Positions 45,212 through 57,453 of a stretch of DNA of 64,000 nt are shown here, in pieces (within the stretch, counting starts at the first letter, position 1; every line of letters starts with the position of its first letter). The stretch spans positions 3,547,753 to 3,611,752 of the forward strand of contig NW_006763131.1 of NCBI RefSeq assembly GCF_000264905.1. Direction: 5' to 3'. The DNA comes from Stereum hirsutum FP-91666 SS1. Its lineage: Eukaryota > Basidiomycota > Agaricomycetes > Russulales > Stereaceae. The notes beneath the pieces are model-generated. The model made no database searches. It saw only the letters and a list, made by a program, of their open reading frames with translations, and was not told the DNA's origin. The position numbers were made by a program, and so were the translations under genes.

Positions 45212-46932
45212 TTACAAGGCAGCCACGTTCTCCAGCAACACCTTCACCCTACCGACCACATCATGCGCAACCTGCGCCTCTATGCCGTCCTCTTGCCAAG
45301 TTCCCACAACACACATGTCTCCGCCTTTAACACTACAAGCAGAGAACGCAATGACCGGTCCAACGACGTTCGCGCTCTGTGATAACATCATCCTAGAGAT
45401 CGTCCACCTCTGCTCCTTCGTCTTCAACCCACCATCAACAAGGCCGACATTAGAAACTTCGAATGTCGGATTTCTCTTCTGCCCAAGGTAACCCTGGATT
45501 AACCCACGTATGTCCCGCACATAGCGTAACAGCCCCATCGTCGAATTCTGCATCCCCTTCTGTATCTTCATCTCCAATTTGCCTTTGACCTCTCTCGCCA
45601 CACTCCACACCGCTTTCCAATCCAGCATGACCTCTCCATTCGGGTCGAAGATCACGTCCTTGTTACTAGTGGACCCAGACGGAGGACCGACGGGGATGTC
45701 AGAGCGAGCGAAGAGATGTTCAGTAGCCTCGATGAATACACCCATCTGACTATCGTACTCGCCACTGCCGCCGCCCGTTTTGTGACCCATGAACCGTCTC
45801 GCATTCATCGCACATACGCACTTCAGCTTCTGGGCCTCAGAGTTTCCGCTAGCTGCCAGGTACTCGAAGAATGCGACGGATATCAAAGTCTCTAACAGCG
45901 CCGTCATCGACGTTTGGTTCTTCCTGCACTGTTTTGGGAGCGCGGCGGCCGTGCTCGCGTCGAGAACGAAATGCGACATTTGAGTCTGAACCTTGTATGG
46001 GCCTAAACTTGGTCCGCCAATACGCTTCGAGGGGTCCTCTTCGAGAGGCGTGTCGGGAACGAATACGGGACGTCCGGTCCATAAGGAGCGAGGAGGGCGA
46101 AAAAATAATGGCCCGAAGATAGCTTTAAGGAGGGTGAGCCACGAGACCGACATGTCGATAATGTTCTCCATGGGAGGAAGGAAAGGGACATCTGTACGGA
46201 CGTCTACCACGGGACTCGAGGACGTCTCCGCAGGTGCTCCTTCCGCAGAGTTCAAGGCTGCTAGCAAGCTCGAATGGAAGATCTGAGCGCTGCCGCCGTC
46301 CGCAACGGAATGATGAATGAAAAGTGCGATGTCCACTCCGGGATTGCTAGGGACAGCCTCCGAGGCGGAATCTGAAGGCGTCTGCGAATTTCGCCAGTGG
46401 AGAGGAAGGAGAACGATGAGTCTCCACAACGGCAACTCGCCCAAGCGTTCGAACTGCCTCGAGTGATGTTTCTTCGCGACACGGTCTATTTCCTGCTCGC
46501 GATATTCCACATTGTCGGTTGATTCCGGGAGCTCCGAGAACGAAACGACGCTGTCGAGGTCGATGCGGCGTAAACGAACGAATTGCGGCTCCGCAGTTGA
46601 CTCGCCGACCAAAGACACGCTCAACGAAGGGTGCTGGTCTATAATTTTCCTGAGCGCGGGATATATGTATGCTTTCAGAGCTTCAAGCGAGCTCGCAGGT
46701 CCAGGACTAGTATTACCAGCATCTGGCAAAGTGGAGGATGGTGGGTGGTAACGTGCTGTCATTCCTACAGCGTGGTAGAACCCAAGGGAGTGCCGGACAG
46801 TGGACCATTTTTCGAGAGGACCTGCGAGACTAAGTCTTAGCTCTACAATCAGGACGAGCTGTGTCGAGACCTACTTGGATATCTGAGGAATATGGAGTCT
46901 TCAGCTGCAACTGCATTCGATGACTCAGACAT
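45212..46932 (-). CDS. Alcohol acetyltransferase-like (BAHD/condensation fold) enzyme
   Basis: Transfers an acyl group from acyl-CoA to an alcohol or similar acceptor. Two exons: the first codes MSESSNAVAAEDSIFLRYPS, then a short intron (donor GTAGGT, acceptor CTCGCAG), then PLEKWSTVRHSLGFYHAVGM and onward, 555 residues in all. The catalytic HxxxD motif is IHHSVADGGSAQIFH. The N-terminal lead-in (PLEKWSTVRHSLGFYHAVG) and the YPALRKIIDQHPSLSVSL segment are typical of fungal alcohol acetyltransferases (AATase family). A distinct DFGWG motif as in plant BAHD enzymes is not seen. The C-terminal part contains FEVSNVGLVDGG and VIAFSACSVKGGDMCVVG, as in the family. It lies tail-to-tail with the P450 and near the SDR, suggesting a shared pathway; substrate unknown. 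Confidence 0.85.
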
Positions 46933-47808
46933 GCTGCTCGTGGACTCCTCGACGTTCAAAGTTGAGCGCTGAGCGTTGACGTGGAATGGGTTCACGTTCC
47001 AATGGACCACGGTCAACGACTTCAGCCTCCGATGGGTGCTCTCTCGTAACGTGATTTTATGCCGTATGGAACATCTGAAGGGCTGTGCACGCCACACGAA
47101 GTGGCACTCGGGGACATTGACAGGCCAGCCTGAGGATCTGAAGTTTGCACTCAAGTAAGTACAGTACATACAACAGTCAAGTCTCGGTTAAGTCTGTTTT
47201 ATCTTCGAGCCCAGGTGATCGACGGCAGAACGTGGATTGTCCGATCGTTCTTCATACTAGACGACAAGCGCCGCGTACGCCCGTCCTTGAACTTTCTATC
47301 AAGTCATACAGCAGACATAGACTTACATACATTTGACTATCCTACAAAAGGCGCTGTTGGGCGTGATCAACCCCGCGAACGTGATGTAGCAGTCGGCTTG
47401 CCAATAGGGGAACTTGGCAAACCCTTCCCAACACCCTGTTGGCGCCCGGGTGTCAAACCTCCGTTACTTGTAATAGTTATACCAACCAATCAAACAAACT
47501 TCGTGCACTGACCGACCAGAGGAAGGCCTAGAGTGCGATCATTAGTGTCTCAGTGAAGCCAACAAGTAGGTTTGCAATGAGCACAGACTTACCAAGAATA
47601 ACATCAAAACGTCCATAAGTTATGGATACAATACGCGTTTGATACTGACCTACGTCGCCAGAGTCAATCAATCCATACGCAAAATCCAAGAAACTGAAGA
47701 TGGCGCATATCACTCACCAGTCAGTAAACCAATAGACAATTAGGGTTCCTGTACCCTCTACCCAAATACCTAGACGAACAGACGCACACAGTCGATCGCC
47801 GGTCCGCA
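46933..47808. other. Intergenic with unassigned short coding-like segments
   Basis: 876 bp. On + a 60-codon open stretch (46976-47158; WNGFTFQWTTVNDFSLRWVL.. to ..GQPEDLKFALK) and a second of about 98 codons (47215-47511; VIDGRTWIVRSFFILDDKRR..) flank an intron-like GTAAGT..CCCAG. Splicing them creates a stop at the junction, so no gene is claimed. Confidence 0.25.
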
Positions 47809-48947
47809 TCAACCCCACAGCACGATCTTCTTAAACACCACTCCACCGTCGTCCCTCGTCCTCGCCACAAACACGGCACCAAGCCTCGTCGCTTTAGACA
47901 TGGACCCATAATAGTAAGCTTCATTAAGAGAAAAGTCGTGGGAGTAGCTGTAATTATGGTGAACGCACCATCGCCGAATCCATCTTCTGGACATTGCGAG
48001 ACCGCAAGGCCAGCAGCGATAAACGCAGCCTTCACCTGCCCGAAAGTCCCGGTGAACAGAGCTCCTTGACGCCCCCCTTGTCCTCTCTCCTCGTTGTCCC
48101 CATCACAATGCGCGTTCGATGCCTCCGGGATCATCGACGATGCGAGAGCGGAGGTTGAGGCTTGACTCGGGGTGTCCATGCCCTCGGCTAGAATAGCGTG
48201 CGCGAGCGTCCTTCGCAGGCGACGAAGGATATTGGATGGAGTCTTGCCTTGCGTTTGCACGCCTGTTTCTTCGCAGGTAAGAGAAGGATCTGAGGAGGGT
48301 TGAGATTCCTGTTGCAGCGAAGAGTCGGCGAAACGGATGAAGAGGCCATCGGGTTGGGACGAAGGTGTACGTTTGGCGGGACGGTTAGCCCGATCGCCTA
48401 CATCCGTCGAGACCTTCCCAGTTCTCGATGAACCCGACATCAGATCGAGGTCAGAGAGCATAGCTGGGGGTAGATTTGTCGATGATCCAAAGATCGCCTT
48501 TGCAGACGGACGTGCATTACGAGACGAGGATGTCGTCGGTCCAGTGGGGATAGCTTGCCATGTCCCACGCCGCTTGAACCGCGAGCGGGGTCCACTATCT
48601 ATCCCGATAGGGCGGTCGACATGGACATATCCCTCATCAGACTCCGACTCCGGAATCCCTTGAGAAGTTTTTCGACGGAACAAGCGAAGGGAAGAGCTGC
48701 GTTCCGGACGAGGGAGAGGAGGGAGGGCTTTGTCGAGGGTCCGGGGATGGGTGCTAGTGGTGGTATTTGAACGTGTGAGCGTAGGTCGAGAATTGCGAGG
48801 GGTATCAGGTTTTCCTGGAGTAAGGTCGGGAAGGAGTGCGGCTGTAGGGGAGTTGATGGGGATTCGAGGCCAGACAGAGACGGCGGAGAACTCGAGAACA
48901 TAGGGAATGCCATCGGGCGTGAATTTGACCTTGGGATTAGGGGCCAT
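47809..48947 (-). CDS. Ser-rich protein of unknown function
   Basis: Not recognised. Starts MAPNPKVKFTPDGIPYVLEF, a short conserved-looking N-terminus, followed by a long disordered region rich in Ser, Thr, Pro and Arg (residues about 40-260). A helical segment comes next (NILRRLRRTLAHAILAEGMD) and then GALFTGTFGQVKAAFIAAGL and CPEDGFGD. An intron of 50 nt (47919-47968, GTGCGT..TGAAG) is inferred because it connects GFGD to AYYYGSMSKATRLGAVFVAR and VVFKKIVLWG-stop; without it the frame runs into an unlikely Cys/Arg tail ending at 47721. Predicted length 362 residues. No membrane segments. The folded N- and C-terminal ends flanking a disordered centre could suggest a scaffold or regulatory protein, but nothing specific supports that. 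Confidence 0.65.
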
Positions 48948-50805
48948 GAGAGCGAGGCTGAAGATGCGAGGGTGTCGAATCTAAATGAATAGTTCGTCTT
49001 GTGATGGTGGAAGGTTGTGGACTACCAGGTGTCTCACAAAATACTCAGTGAAAGGAGTAGAGAGAGGAAGAGGACAGAGGAAGCTAGAGGCATGAAGTTG
49101 GGTGTGCATAAGACGTCGCTAACAATGCACACAACATGAGGCAACCATGTTGTTTTGGCCTGATAACAGAAGAGAACGATCACCATGCAAGCAAAGGGCG
49201 TAAATATAGGAGAAGCAATCCTTCAGGCATCACGCAAGTAGCGTGGTTGCCGCTTATGGCTAGAGAAGAACCTCAGAGTATGGGACGGTGGCAAATTTGT
49301 TGTTGCGAGCGCTTTGCAGGCAAGGCAAGGATCACCCCAGATAAGCTCTGTGTATTAGTACTGGCCAACGAGATCGCGCAGGTGCACAGCTTCTAGAAGG
49401 CGGGGAACATCCGCAGATACCACAATGAACGTGAGGCGCGCCTACTATGAGTGACTGAAAGGAAGGAGGAATGACTTTGAGGTATGCAACGAAGGAAAGA
49501 AAGGGAGGTGTCGGAGTTGAGAAGCTGGTGCCACACATCGTGGCGAACAGGAGGTGGCCATACATTGTATACGTGGTGGAAGGAAGGACTGGTTATTCCT
49601 ACTTCGTGTCGGGCTATCATCGGGTCGAGTCACAGCTTGGATCGTTCGTAAGTTCCATAAATCACCTACACCGAGCAGTCGTAGAAATACGAGTCATTCT
49701 CGCATGAACGATTGAGTTTTGGAGCCACGACGTGTCGCTGAGGAGCATATTCGGGATATCCTGGAGGCAGTGAAAGAAGATATACTCGCGCGATTGTTTG
49801 TCGGTGCATATCGACGGACAAGGAAATTGAGAACCTTTGGCGAATCCGGATGAAACTGATACTTTGGGGGAACGTGCGTTCAACAATAGCAATCGGCCGG
49901 GCGCATGCAGTCTACGTCCTCTTGGAGTAGAGATTCGGATAGAGCAGGGCAGGTGATTGGTTAAAGTGTGAAGATGCGACCGGATAAGAACCTAAGGGGA
50001 GTGGGCGGAGAACGTGATAGTAGATGCCAATAGTGAATGTTGCAAATTAAAGGGCCAGGAGTAAATGGCACTCCACCTGAGCTCAAGCACCGCTTGTTTG
50101 TCGTCATTGTCCAGTCGTCCTCGAAGGACGTGAAGGAGCAGGTCACGTAAACATTCATGACCCAATGTGGCCTCCACAAGTTAGGCGTTGAAGCCAAGTA
50201 TACCGAAAAAGGTCAGCGCAGATGCCTGCGAAGCACAGACGTCATCGAGTAGAAACGGAAGATACAGGGCCAACGGACTACAAACGGAGAAAATGGAATT
50301 CAGAGATGCGAGAGATGGGAAGGGGCATAGTCCAGGTGGTCAGTGACTCATATGATTCCGATTTAAGCATCTTGATCCCGACGAGTCTCTGGTCCTGTGA
50401 AACGCAGGAAAAGATTTAATCGTGACCTAGTCCGTGGGTTGTTCAAACAACTACAGAGCTAAGCAAGAGTATATGAGACCGACCAAGAAGTGGTTGGAAG
50501 GAGATGAAGAAGCTGGTGCGTCGCGCCAGCGAACGTGGCGATAAGTCCGAAAGAGGGAGTGACATCATGTCGGTCGACGCTCAGTGAGCTCCAGATTGAG
50601 CGGATAGATGGCCGAAGTGAGCGAGTTCGTCCGTGTTTGTGACCCGGACGAACAGCGGTCGAGAAGAGATCGATGACATGTCATATCCAAGGCACTATTT
50701 ATTCTCGAGGCCCACCCTTTGTCGCTCTCTCCTCAACCTTGAACGCGTTTGCCCCACAGACATCGTCCACACCTCCCCCGCCTTCACCCCGCCCCCGCAT
50801 TCTTC
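48948..50805. other. Intergenic, no supported gene
   Basis: About 1.86 kb between divergent genes (unknown at 47809-48947 on -, ARMT1 on +). Many short frames, none with recognisable features. It should hold both promoters. A CT/CA-rich, probable leader lies just before 50806. Confidence 0.35.
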
Positions 50806-52759
50806 ATGTCTTCATCCATTGTTCCTAACGCAGCGGCCCCGCCCCCCAATGTGCCCCCTGGCGCCGGCGCAAGATCATCCAAAGTCGCCCTCCATCTTGG
50901 ACACCTCCCGAAGAAAACGGATATCAAGGGACCTTATCCTCGTACTCCTACTCGGGTAAGTGCTTTGTTTGTTCTTTCTCATCTCTAGCGGGCTCATATT
51001 ATATACCCGCAGATTGACCCCAATAACCCTCCATGGCCAGCGTACCGCGGTTACCATGAATACTCATTCGCTCACGCAACTATGGGCCATCGCCTGCCCA
51101 CTATCCTTGGCAAGGCGATCGACGACACTATCCGGACCCTCAACGAGCAACATGACGAGGAGAAGGTCGTCGATCTCGTCAAATGTTGCGAACGTATGGA
51201 CGTCCTCATGCATGATCTCTCCGGCAACGCGAAGCTTAGACCCATCATCGATGATGGCGAGGCTGACGTCGCTTTATGGAACAAGGAAATCGCAAAATAC
51301 TTCCAGGGTAACTCCTTCGCCGTTTTGGTGGCTTCACGTGCCCTGCTGATCGTCCGAATGAAGGCAAGGACTTCATGAACGCACCTTGGCTCTTCGCCGA
51401 GGCATATAAATATCGTCGCCTGCATGAGGCTTTCAGCGTCAGTAAATATTGGAAAGATTACGATGTCTTCTACCGGCAAAAGGTGAGTTTGCCTTCAAGG
51501 CTACCATCGCCGTCCACTGCAATTGGTAACCTTACACTCATCTGTTCTAAAAGTGCGATACGTTCTCCCGCTCCTCTGACGCTGTATTCGAACTCTCCCT
51601 CCGCTTCATCGAACCCTTCAAACGTGGTCCTGATGTGTCTGAGGAAGAGCATCTGGAGGCAGAGCGTCTGATGTTCCTTGAGCTTACACAAGGTACCACC
51701 TTTTTATCTCCTTGCGTCCTAAATAAGACTCACTATCACAATAGTGTGCTTGTGGGGGAACTCGACCGATCTGTCCCTTCTCATTAACATGTCCGAGGAG
51801 CAAATCAAGTCTCTTCAATCGACGGGTGGAGAGCACCTCGCTGCTACTGAAAAGAACATCTTGGGCAACCACATGGGCGAACTCTGGAACACCGTCAAGG
51901 ATCTCCGGGTCAAGACCGGCGGTAGGATTGACTTCGTCCTCGATAACGCTGGATTCGAACTGTATTGTGATATGGTCTACGGTACGCTCACACAGAGGCC
52001 GCCGTGCATTTTCGTGGCTGACAACGCTCTTTGCTCCAGCCGACTTCCTCGTACAGACTGGCCTCGCCAACCAAGTTCGCTTCCACGGGAAGAGGTTTGC
52101 GTGGTTCGTGTCCGACGTGACGAAAAAGGACTGGGACTGGCTGCTCAACACGATGGTATACGGTCATCTTTTCCCCAAAGCTTCCGAACAGGAACGCGAA
52201 TCTCTTCGCAGGTTGGGCGAGCGCTGGAAAGTACGCTCAAAATGCTATCTTTCGTGACGACTGATTGACCATGTGTTCTATAGCAATACGAGCGAGAGGG
52301 AAAATGGGTTTACGAGCAACATCCTTTCTGGTGCACCGGATACACCTTCTGGGACCTGCACAGCGAAGCCCCTGATCTTTTCCTTCACCTCTCCCGCTCC
52401 GACCTCGTCATCTTCAAGGGTGATCTCAACCACCGCAAGCTCACGTACGACTGTGCCGCGCCTGCGTCGACTCCATTTGACATCGCCATTGGCCCCATGG
52501 CCAGCTCCGCTGGTGCACCGAAAGTCTGCTCATTGCGTACCATCAAGAGCGACGTCGTTGTCGGTTTCGAGAACGATGAGATCGCCGAAAAGCTGGACAA
52601 GGAAGAGCCCGGCTGGAAAATCAGCGGGAAATACGTGCGTACTTTCTTCGGCTTTGATTTACGCCGCCGATTCTTGTATACTGATGTCGATCCCCTCTTC
52701 CTCAGGCTGTCGTGTTGTTGTCAGAAGGTCGTCCTGGCGAGAAGGTCCGCTTCGCGTAG
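50806..52759 (+). CDS. ARMT1: ARMT1/DUF89 damage-control phosphatase
   Basis: Metal-dependent phosphatase of the DUF89 subfamily III (human ARMT1, yeast YMR027W/Hrt2), acting on sugar phosphates such as fructose-1-phosphate; carboxyl methyltransferase activity has been claimed for the human protein. Starts MSSSIVPNAAAPPPNVPPGA; the family core begins at PPWPAYRGYHEYSFAHATMG HRLPTILGKAIDDTIRTLNE. The metal-binding Asp and Asn are in RIDFVLDNAGFELYCDMVYAD, followed by GLANQVRFHGKRFAWFVSDV. The second site segment LVIFKGDLNHRKLTYDCAAP supplies the conserved Lys and Asp. The end is VVLLSEGRPGEKVRFA-stop. About nine short introns. Orientation is divergent from the preceding gene. The extended Pro-rich N-terminus (about 45 residues) is longer than in yeast. 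Confidence 0.9.
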
Positions 52760-54444
52760 ACAGCGCAGCGGGATATGTTTTATTTTTGTATTTCCGAGTT
52801 GGTGGCGAGCTTACTTATCCTAGATGTTGTTCTTTACCTTTCGTTCTCTTTTCCAGTTCCTATGATAGGCAAACCCACGATCGCGCCATATTATTCCTGT
52901 ATCTACCACCGCTTACCCCGACTCTTGTCTTTCTACTGTATGGCTGTATACCGCATCTGTTTTTGAACGCGAGCGCAGTGTAGGTTATTGACAGTAAATA
53001 TGACTACCCTGCTTACACTGTGTGTATCACACAAAAAATATCGCAATGCGAGTTTGAGTACTTGAGTCTTGTTTGTGTGGCCATTCACGCCAAACTCACG
53101 CACTTGAATGAGTGCCACCCGGCAGTCCCCGCGGGTGGCACCCCGCACCCGCTCGCCACAAAGTCTTTCATCTCGCCCTTGCTCAAAGACTCGATGCTCC
53201 GACATCTCACTGTTACCAACGCACCCAGCCGGTACTATTCACCTTACGTCTCTCAGCTGTTCTACGGCAACTGCTCCCACTCTTCCCCACGAAGTGACTA
53301 GTTCTAACCCCTGTCGAGTTCACGACGACTGTTTTCCTTGTTCGGGAGGTATACGAACTTAGTTGGCATAAAGATGTATCGAAATATCTTTCATTCCAAA
53401 TAACTGCATGCACAGAAGGGATGGGGCAGTCGGTAGAGCAGGAACCCTCACGTCTGCCGAACCTGACAGGGGCCATCTGTACCAATGAACAGGACATTAA
53501 GATCAATGAAGGATGGGCCCCTCAGCAAAAGGGCTGTTGCATAGTCGCAATGATGATATGGTGCATGTTATGAACTGTTTTGCGAGGGCCACACTACGCT
53601 ACATAGGCGACATCAAGGCCAAACATCCGAGGATGGCGTCCGAGTCCACGCCGAGAGCCTTGCGTTAGAAGTGCTTCGAATTTGCCGGGACCGTTTGGCA
53701 CGTACGATCAGAGTCTTGGCTGGTGATCGTGGATAGCACGAAAAGAGGGTTGTCAATTCAGCGAGGCATAGCAGAATGCCGTGCGTTGCAAAAGCTACAT
53801 GTGGCGAGCGCATCGTGAGAGCTAAACTTGAATTCGTTTAGCGTGGGCGCATCATCGACGCCAACAGTGCGACCGTAAACGCAAAAAGAGAGTATAGACT
53901 CAAACGATTATCATCAGGTAAAAACGTGGATCAGCAAAGACCGAGGGCCACCTTCCAGATGGTACCCAGAGCTATGAACGCATGCATACAATGTCGGTAG
54001 TGGACGACGCACTGTCTCCATACTAGCAACTTTGTGCCCGGTTCCAAAACTCGAAGAAAGCGCGTGCTTGGGTTATAAAGCCATGCAAAGGACCTAGGCA
54101 CGATATGAAGGACATAAATCGAAAATGGATCCAGAACCAATACGCAGTCCGAACGCAGACGCAAAGTCGTGCACACCGATACAGAGGTATGTGAAATAAC
54201 AGCCAAAAGCAGAGTATGGAAAGAAGAGAGAAGAGTGAGAAACTTGATAACCTAGTAAGAAACCGCAGAGCGCGAATTGGAGCTGTCAATGAGACGATCG
54301 TCATGAGCGAAAAAGGTCTCCTGAATCACGAGCTCCGGTTGTGATACATGAGCATGAGCACATACCTAACAAGCGAGACGACACGGCGGCCAGTCACTAG
54401 TCAAGCCAGTGAGGCCACACAGCGTATTCATCCCTCCCACACAG
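52760..54444. other. Intergenic with a perfect 10-bp hairpin
   Basis: 1.7 kb between convergent genes. It contains the inverted repeat at 53112-53141 and otherwise only short frames with no recognisable features. The first few hundred bases are the 3' region of the ARMT1 gene. Confidence 0.35.
53112..53141. repeat. Perfect inverted repeat (hairpin)
   Basis: GTGCCACCCG at 53112-53121 is fully complementary to CGGGTGGCAC at 53132-53141, with a 10-nt loop. A 10-bp GC-rich stem that could act as an RNA hairpin, a terminator-like structure or a transposon relic. Confidence 0.6.
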
Positions 54445-56126
54445 CTACGAAGACCCAACATGCGTTCCAGACCATGGCCAGATATTCTTCAGCCGACTCT
54501 GTCCTTTCTTGGACTTCATCTGCTCCTCGCGCTCATGCTCCCCAATCGAAGCTTCGATGGCCTTCACCCTCAGCCCGACAGCGGTGGCACCAGTGTCACC
54601 GACACCAGGTTTCTTCGTACTCCGCGACCGATGTGGTACGAATGCAGGTAGCGGAGGAGGTATTGGGGAAAGACCCTTCTCCTTCTTCACCGGGATAGGA
54701 GGAGCTGGTCGCCCTACACCTCTCCTCTCCTGCTTCACCGCTTCTCTCAGATCTTTCACCGAGCTCGCCTTCGCAAGCGGGAAAGGACCCGAGATCATAG
54801 GTTTCTGCACCTGCGCCGTCCCTCGCACAGTCCCCTTCGTGGCCTTGGCGCCTGACTCTCCACTCTGCCCTCGTTCATGCCCATGCCCATTACCCTTCCC
54901 TTGCCCAGAAGACGGCGACTTGCCTGAAGCCAGCCGCTTGAGAACCCCTTCGCTCGCGCTTTTGCGTACGTTGCGTTTGGAGGTCGTAGACGAATGGGAA
55001 TGTGATGCGGAGAGCGAGTGTGAAAGCGAGTAAGGCATTAGGTCGTCGTATTCCAGGTCGTCTAAATCGTCGCCCTGCAGGCCTCGTCCCTTGCCCCAAT
55101 AAACCTCGTTCGGGCATTTCTTCTTCCCTCCAATGCTCGATGCAGGACTCGGGCTCCTAAGCATGAGTCGTCGCTTCGAATCCTTCCTCTCCACCTCCGC
55201 GAATCCTTCGTCGATATCCTCTTCCTCATCTTCATCCTCCGCATCCTTCCTCACGGCATACCCAGTAATTCTCCTCCTCTTGGCCCCATTCTGTCCGTAC
55301 CCGTACTCCTTATCGGAAAACGGGTCCTCGCAATCATATTCCCACTTCTTCGGCTTCTCCACAAACTTCACTGTACCTCCTCCCATCTTATGTGTCCCCG
55401 TCGTGTTTCTCGATGCCTTCGAATCCGCCCTTGTTAGAATACTCCTCGGCGGCTGTACAGTCACCGTCGAGCTCTTCGAAATCGTAGACGTAGGCCTCGC
55501 TCGCTTAGTCGACAATCCCTCTTTGTCCTTTATCGGATGCGAGGGGATCTGATCCTGATTCTGGGTGACGTTTTTCACCGAGTGATCGTCTGATAGCCGT
55601 TGATAACAGCGCTGTTGTTGGCGAGACGGAGTAGGTGGTCGAGGCGTCGTCTGTCCGAAGATCGGAGAATCTTCTTCGTCTGTTTTCGGCCAGCGAGAGT
55701 GCCACAGCGATGTGAGGAAGGAAGAACGATTGGACGACGTCGCAGAGGCTTGCGTGCCCGCGGTGGAAGGGTCAAAGGGGGACGATGTGGAGGTGGAAGG
55801 CGCTGGGGTGGTGTAGGTGCTATTTGGCCGCTCGTGCCGGCGGCGGTGGAGCCAGAGACGAGGGACAGTGGGAGGAGCGGGTAACGAGGGTGGGGCGTTG
55901 CTGTTGTTTGATGGCTTAGAAGGAGCGGAGTGTCCGGTGGAACGGGAGAAGGAATAGCGAAGAGGGCGGTGGACCTGGATGGGAGAAGGGGCAAAGGGAT
56001 GCTCTGGTTGATCCGAGTTCGGCTATAGCACAAATGTGAAAGGATTGAAATCAGTACAAGGCTGACAGCAGTGAAGGTGTAGGGAAAAGTATATGTGACG
56101 AGGCAAGACGCTTTGCTCACAAACAT
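54445..56126 (-). CDS. Basic Ser-rich protein, probably nuclear (unknown function)
   Basis: Not recognised. The long second exon (56022 down to 54445) is open throughout. The start is inferred: an acceptor CTATAG at 56023 joins to an exon coding only Met-Phe (ATG at 56126, donor GTGAGC, 98-nt intron) and gives 527 residues; an alternative first exon MSRIPPIPSGL at 56188 also fits the phase. The N-terminal third is Pro/Ser/Thr-rich. The middle has a conserved-looking block PPRSILTRADSKAS, then GGTVKFVEKPKKWEYDCEDP FSDKEYGYG, a basic cluster GAKRRRITGYAVRK that may be a nuclear localisation signal, and an acidic tract (EDEDEEEDIDEGFAEVERKD). The C-terminal third has RPAPPIPVKKEKGLSPIPPP and a final basic helix ending LKNIWPWSGTHVGSS. 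Function unknown. Confidence 0.65.
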
Positions 56127-57453
56127 ATACTCCAAGGGTATCGCGATGTCGTCACCAAGCCAGATGGGATCGGCGGAATCCTACTCATTCGGACCAGGCA
56201 ACAATGTATGGCCGCAGCCACGACCAGTAGCAAAAGGAAAGCGCGTTGCGAGAAATAAGCCTCCGATGACAGCGATGTGCATACGTATCACGCAAAGATG
56301 CGCAGACGACGGTTGTGAAGGCCACTGCTACTTACCGTATTCGGATCCTCTACCAACGTCGAGCTGGTCGACGTATCACTTGAGTGCTAAATGGAGTAGT
56401 TTGATACTTCAGCATCGTACACAAATGACAGAGGCGATTTTGAAGCCAGAAGAACTGACTGAGCTACTAGCGCTCGGCGCACGGACTGGATTGAAATGAT
56501 CTTCGAATGGGTTGATCCCATCCTGGACTGGCGCGGTGTTCACAACCAGTTGAGAAACTCGCGATCGCGGCCGATGAGGAATAAATCCCGGGTACTGCAT
56601 TGAGCTCGTGAGTAATACGCTGGCTGTAAGGTTGCGAGACATGCTTACAGATGGCATAACAACGGACAAAGAGAACGCGATGTACAAACGTACTAAACGC
56701 AAAGAGAGGGTCACGAAAATGACACGGACAAGCCGAAACGTTGAAAGGCGAGAGGACGAGGGGCCTTGGGGAAAGGGTGAAAAGCCAGCCTACGCACACA
56801 CCTATCACTAGATATCTATTCCTCATACACGTGTAGGCCACACCGTCTGGAGGACTCCGATCTCTCCGTGAGATGGAGGGTGCTGACCCGGAGGAACTTC
56901 GCGAGCAAAAGGCAAGTCTACATCATGATGCGGAACTCGCAATGCTTCCTATGGCAAGTTCAAGTTATGACTGTGAGTCGCCGCTGCAGGTATGCCGAAG
57001 ACATGCGGCTCCAGCGTGTTGTCCCGATCCCAACTTCCTGAACAGATAGGGCGTTCGGGCTAAGGGAAGCATCAAACCACTCAAAGCAAAATTTGCAGCG
57101 GGTTCCATTTATGTGAACGTGAGATGTGAAGGCGTGCACGACTACTGCTCGTCGTGTTCGTGAAGCAAGTATGTGACAGAAGCTGAGCGGGCCGTCACGA
57201 GGAGCTCATCAGGATCCATGACTTGGAGCTTGAAGAGACTCGCTGCAGGTAGAAGGAGCGGATACTGATACAGGCGGTGATAGATGAACAAAGCGAACGA
57301 GCAACTGCTATTAGCGCTGGATAATCTCTCCAATCCTGAAATTGAGGTGTCGTAAGTCGGCTAGGATGAGTATACCCTGGCAAGCGAACGCACCCTAAAA
57401 TACATAAGTTATGGTACTAGAGGGCCGACTACGTCCCAAATGAGAAGAGCCAC
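56127..57453. other. Intergenic, no supported gene
   Basis: 1.3 kb between two - strand genes. A 118-codon + frame (ATG 56146, stop near 56499) overlaps the possible first exon of the neighbouring gene and shows no domain; it is not called. The region should contain the promoter of the gene at 54445-56126 and the 3' UTR of mL43. Confidence 0.35.

Noticed and set aside
47721..47808. Longer 408-codon version of the unknown Ser-rich protein
   Set aside because: The extra Cys/Arg-rich tail arises from failing to remove a 50-nt intron; the spliced frame ends in a better-formed beta-like segment at 47809.
53415..53500. tRNA-like text (GGGGCAGTCGGTAGAGCAGG)
   Set aside because: The D-arm-like match is not accompanied by an anticodon stem or a T-arm GTTCGAA; no cloverleaf can be drawn. 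No other tRNA, rRNA or CRISPR array was seen in the window.
56146..56499. 118-codon + strand frame
   Set aside because: It overlaps the likely first exon and promoter of the minus-strand gene at 54445-56126 and has no recognisable feature.
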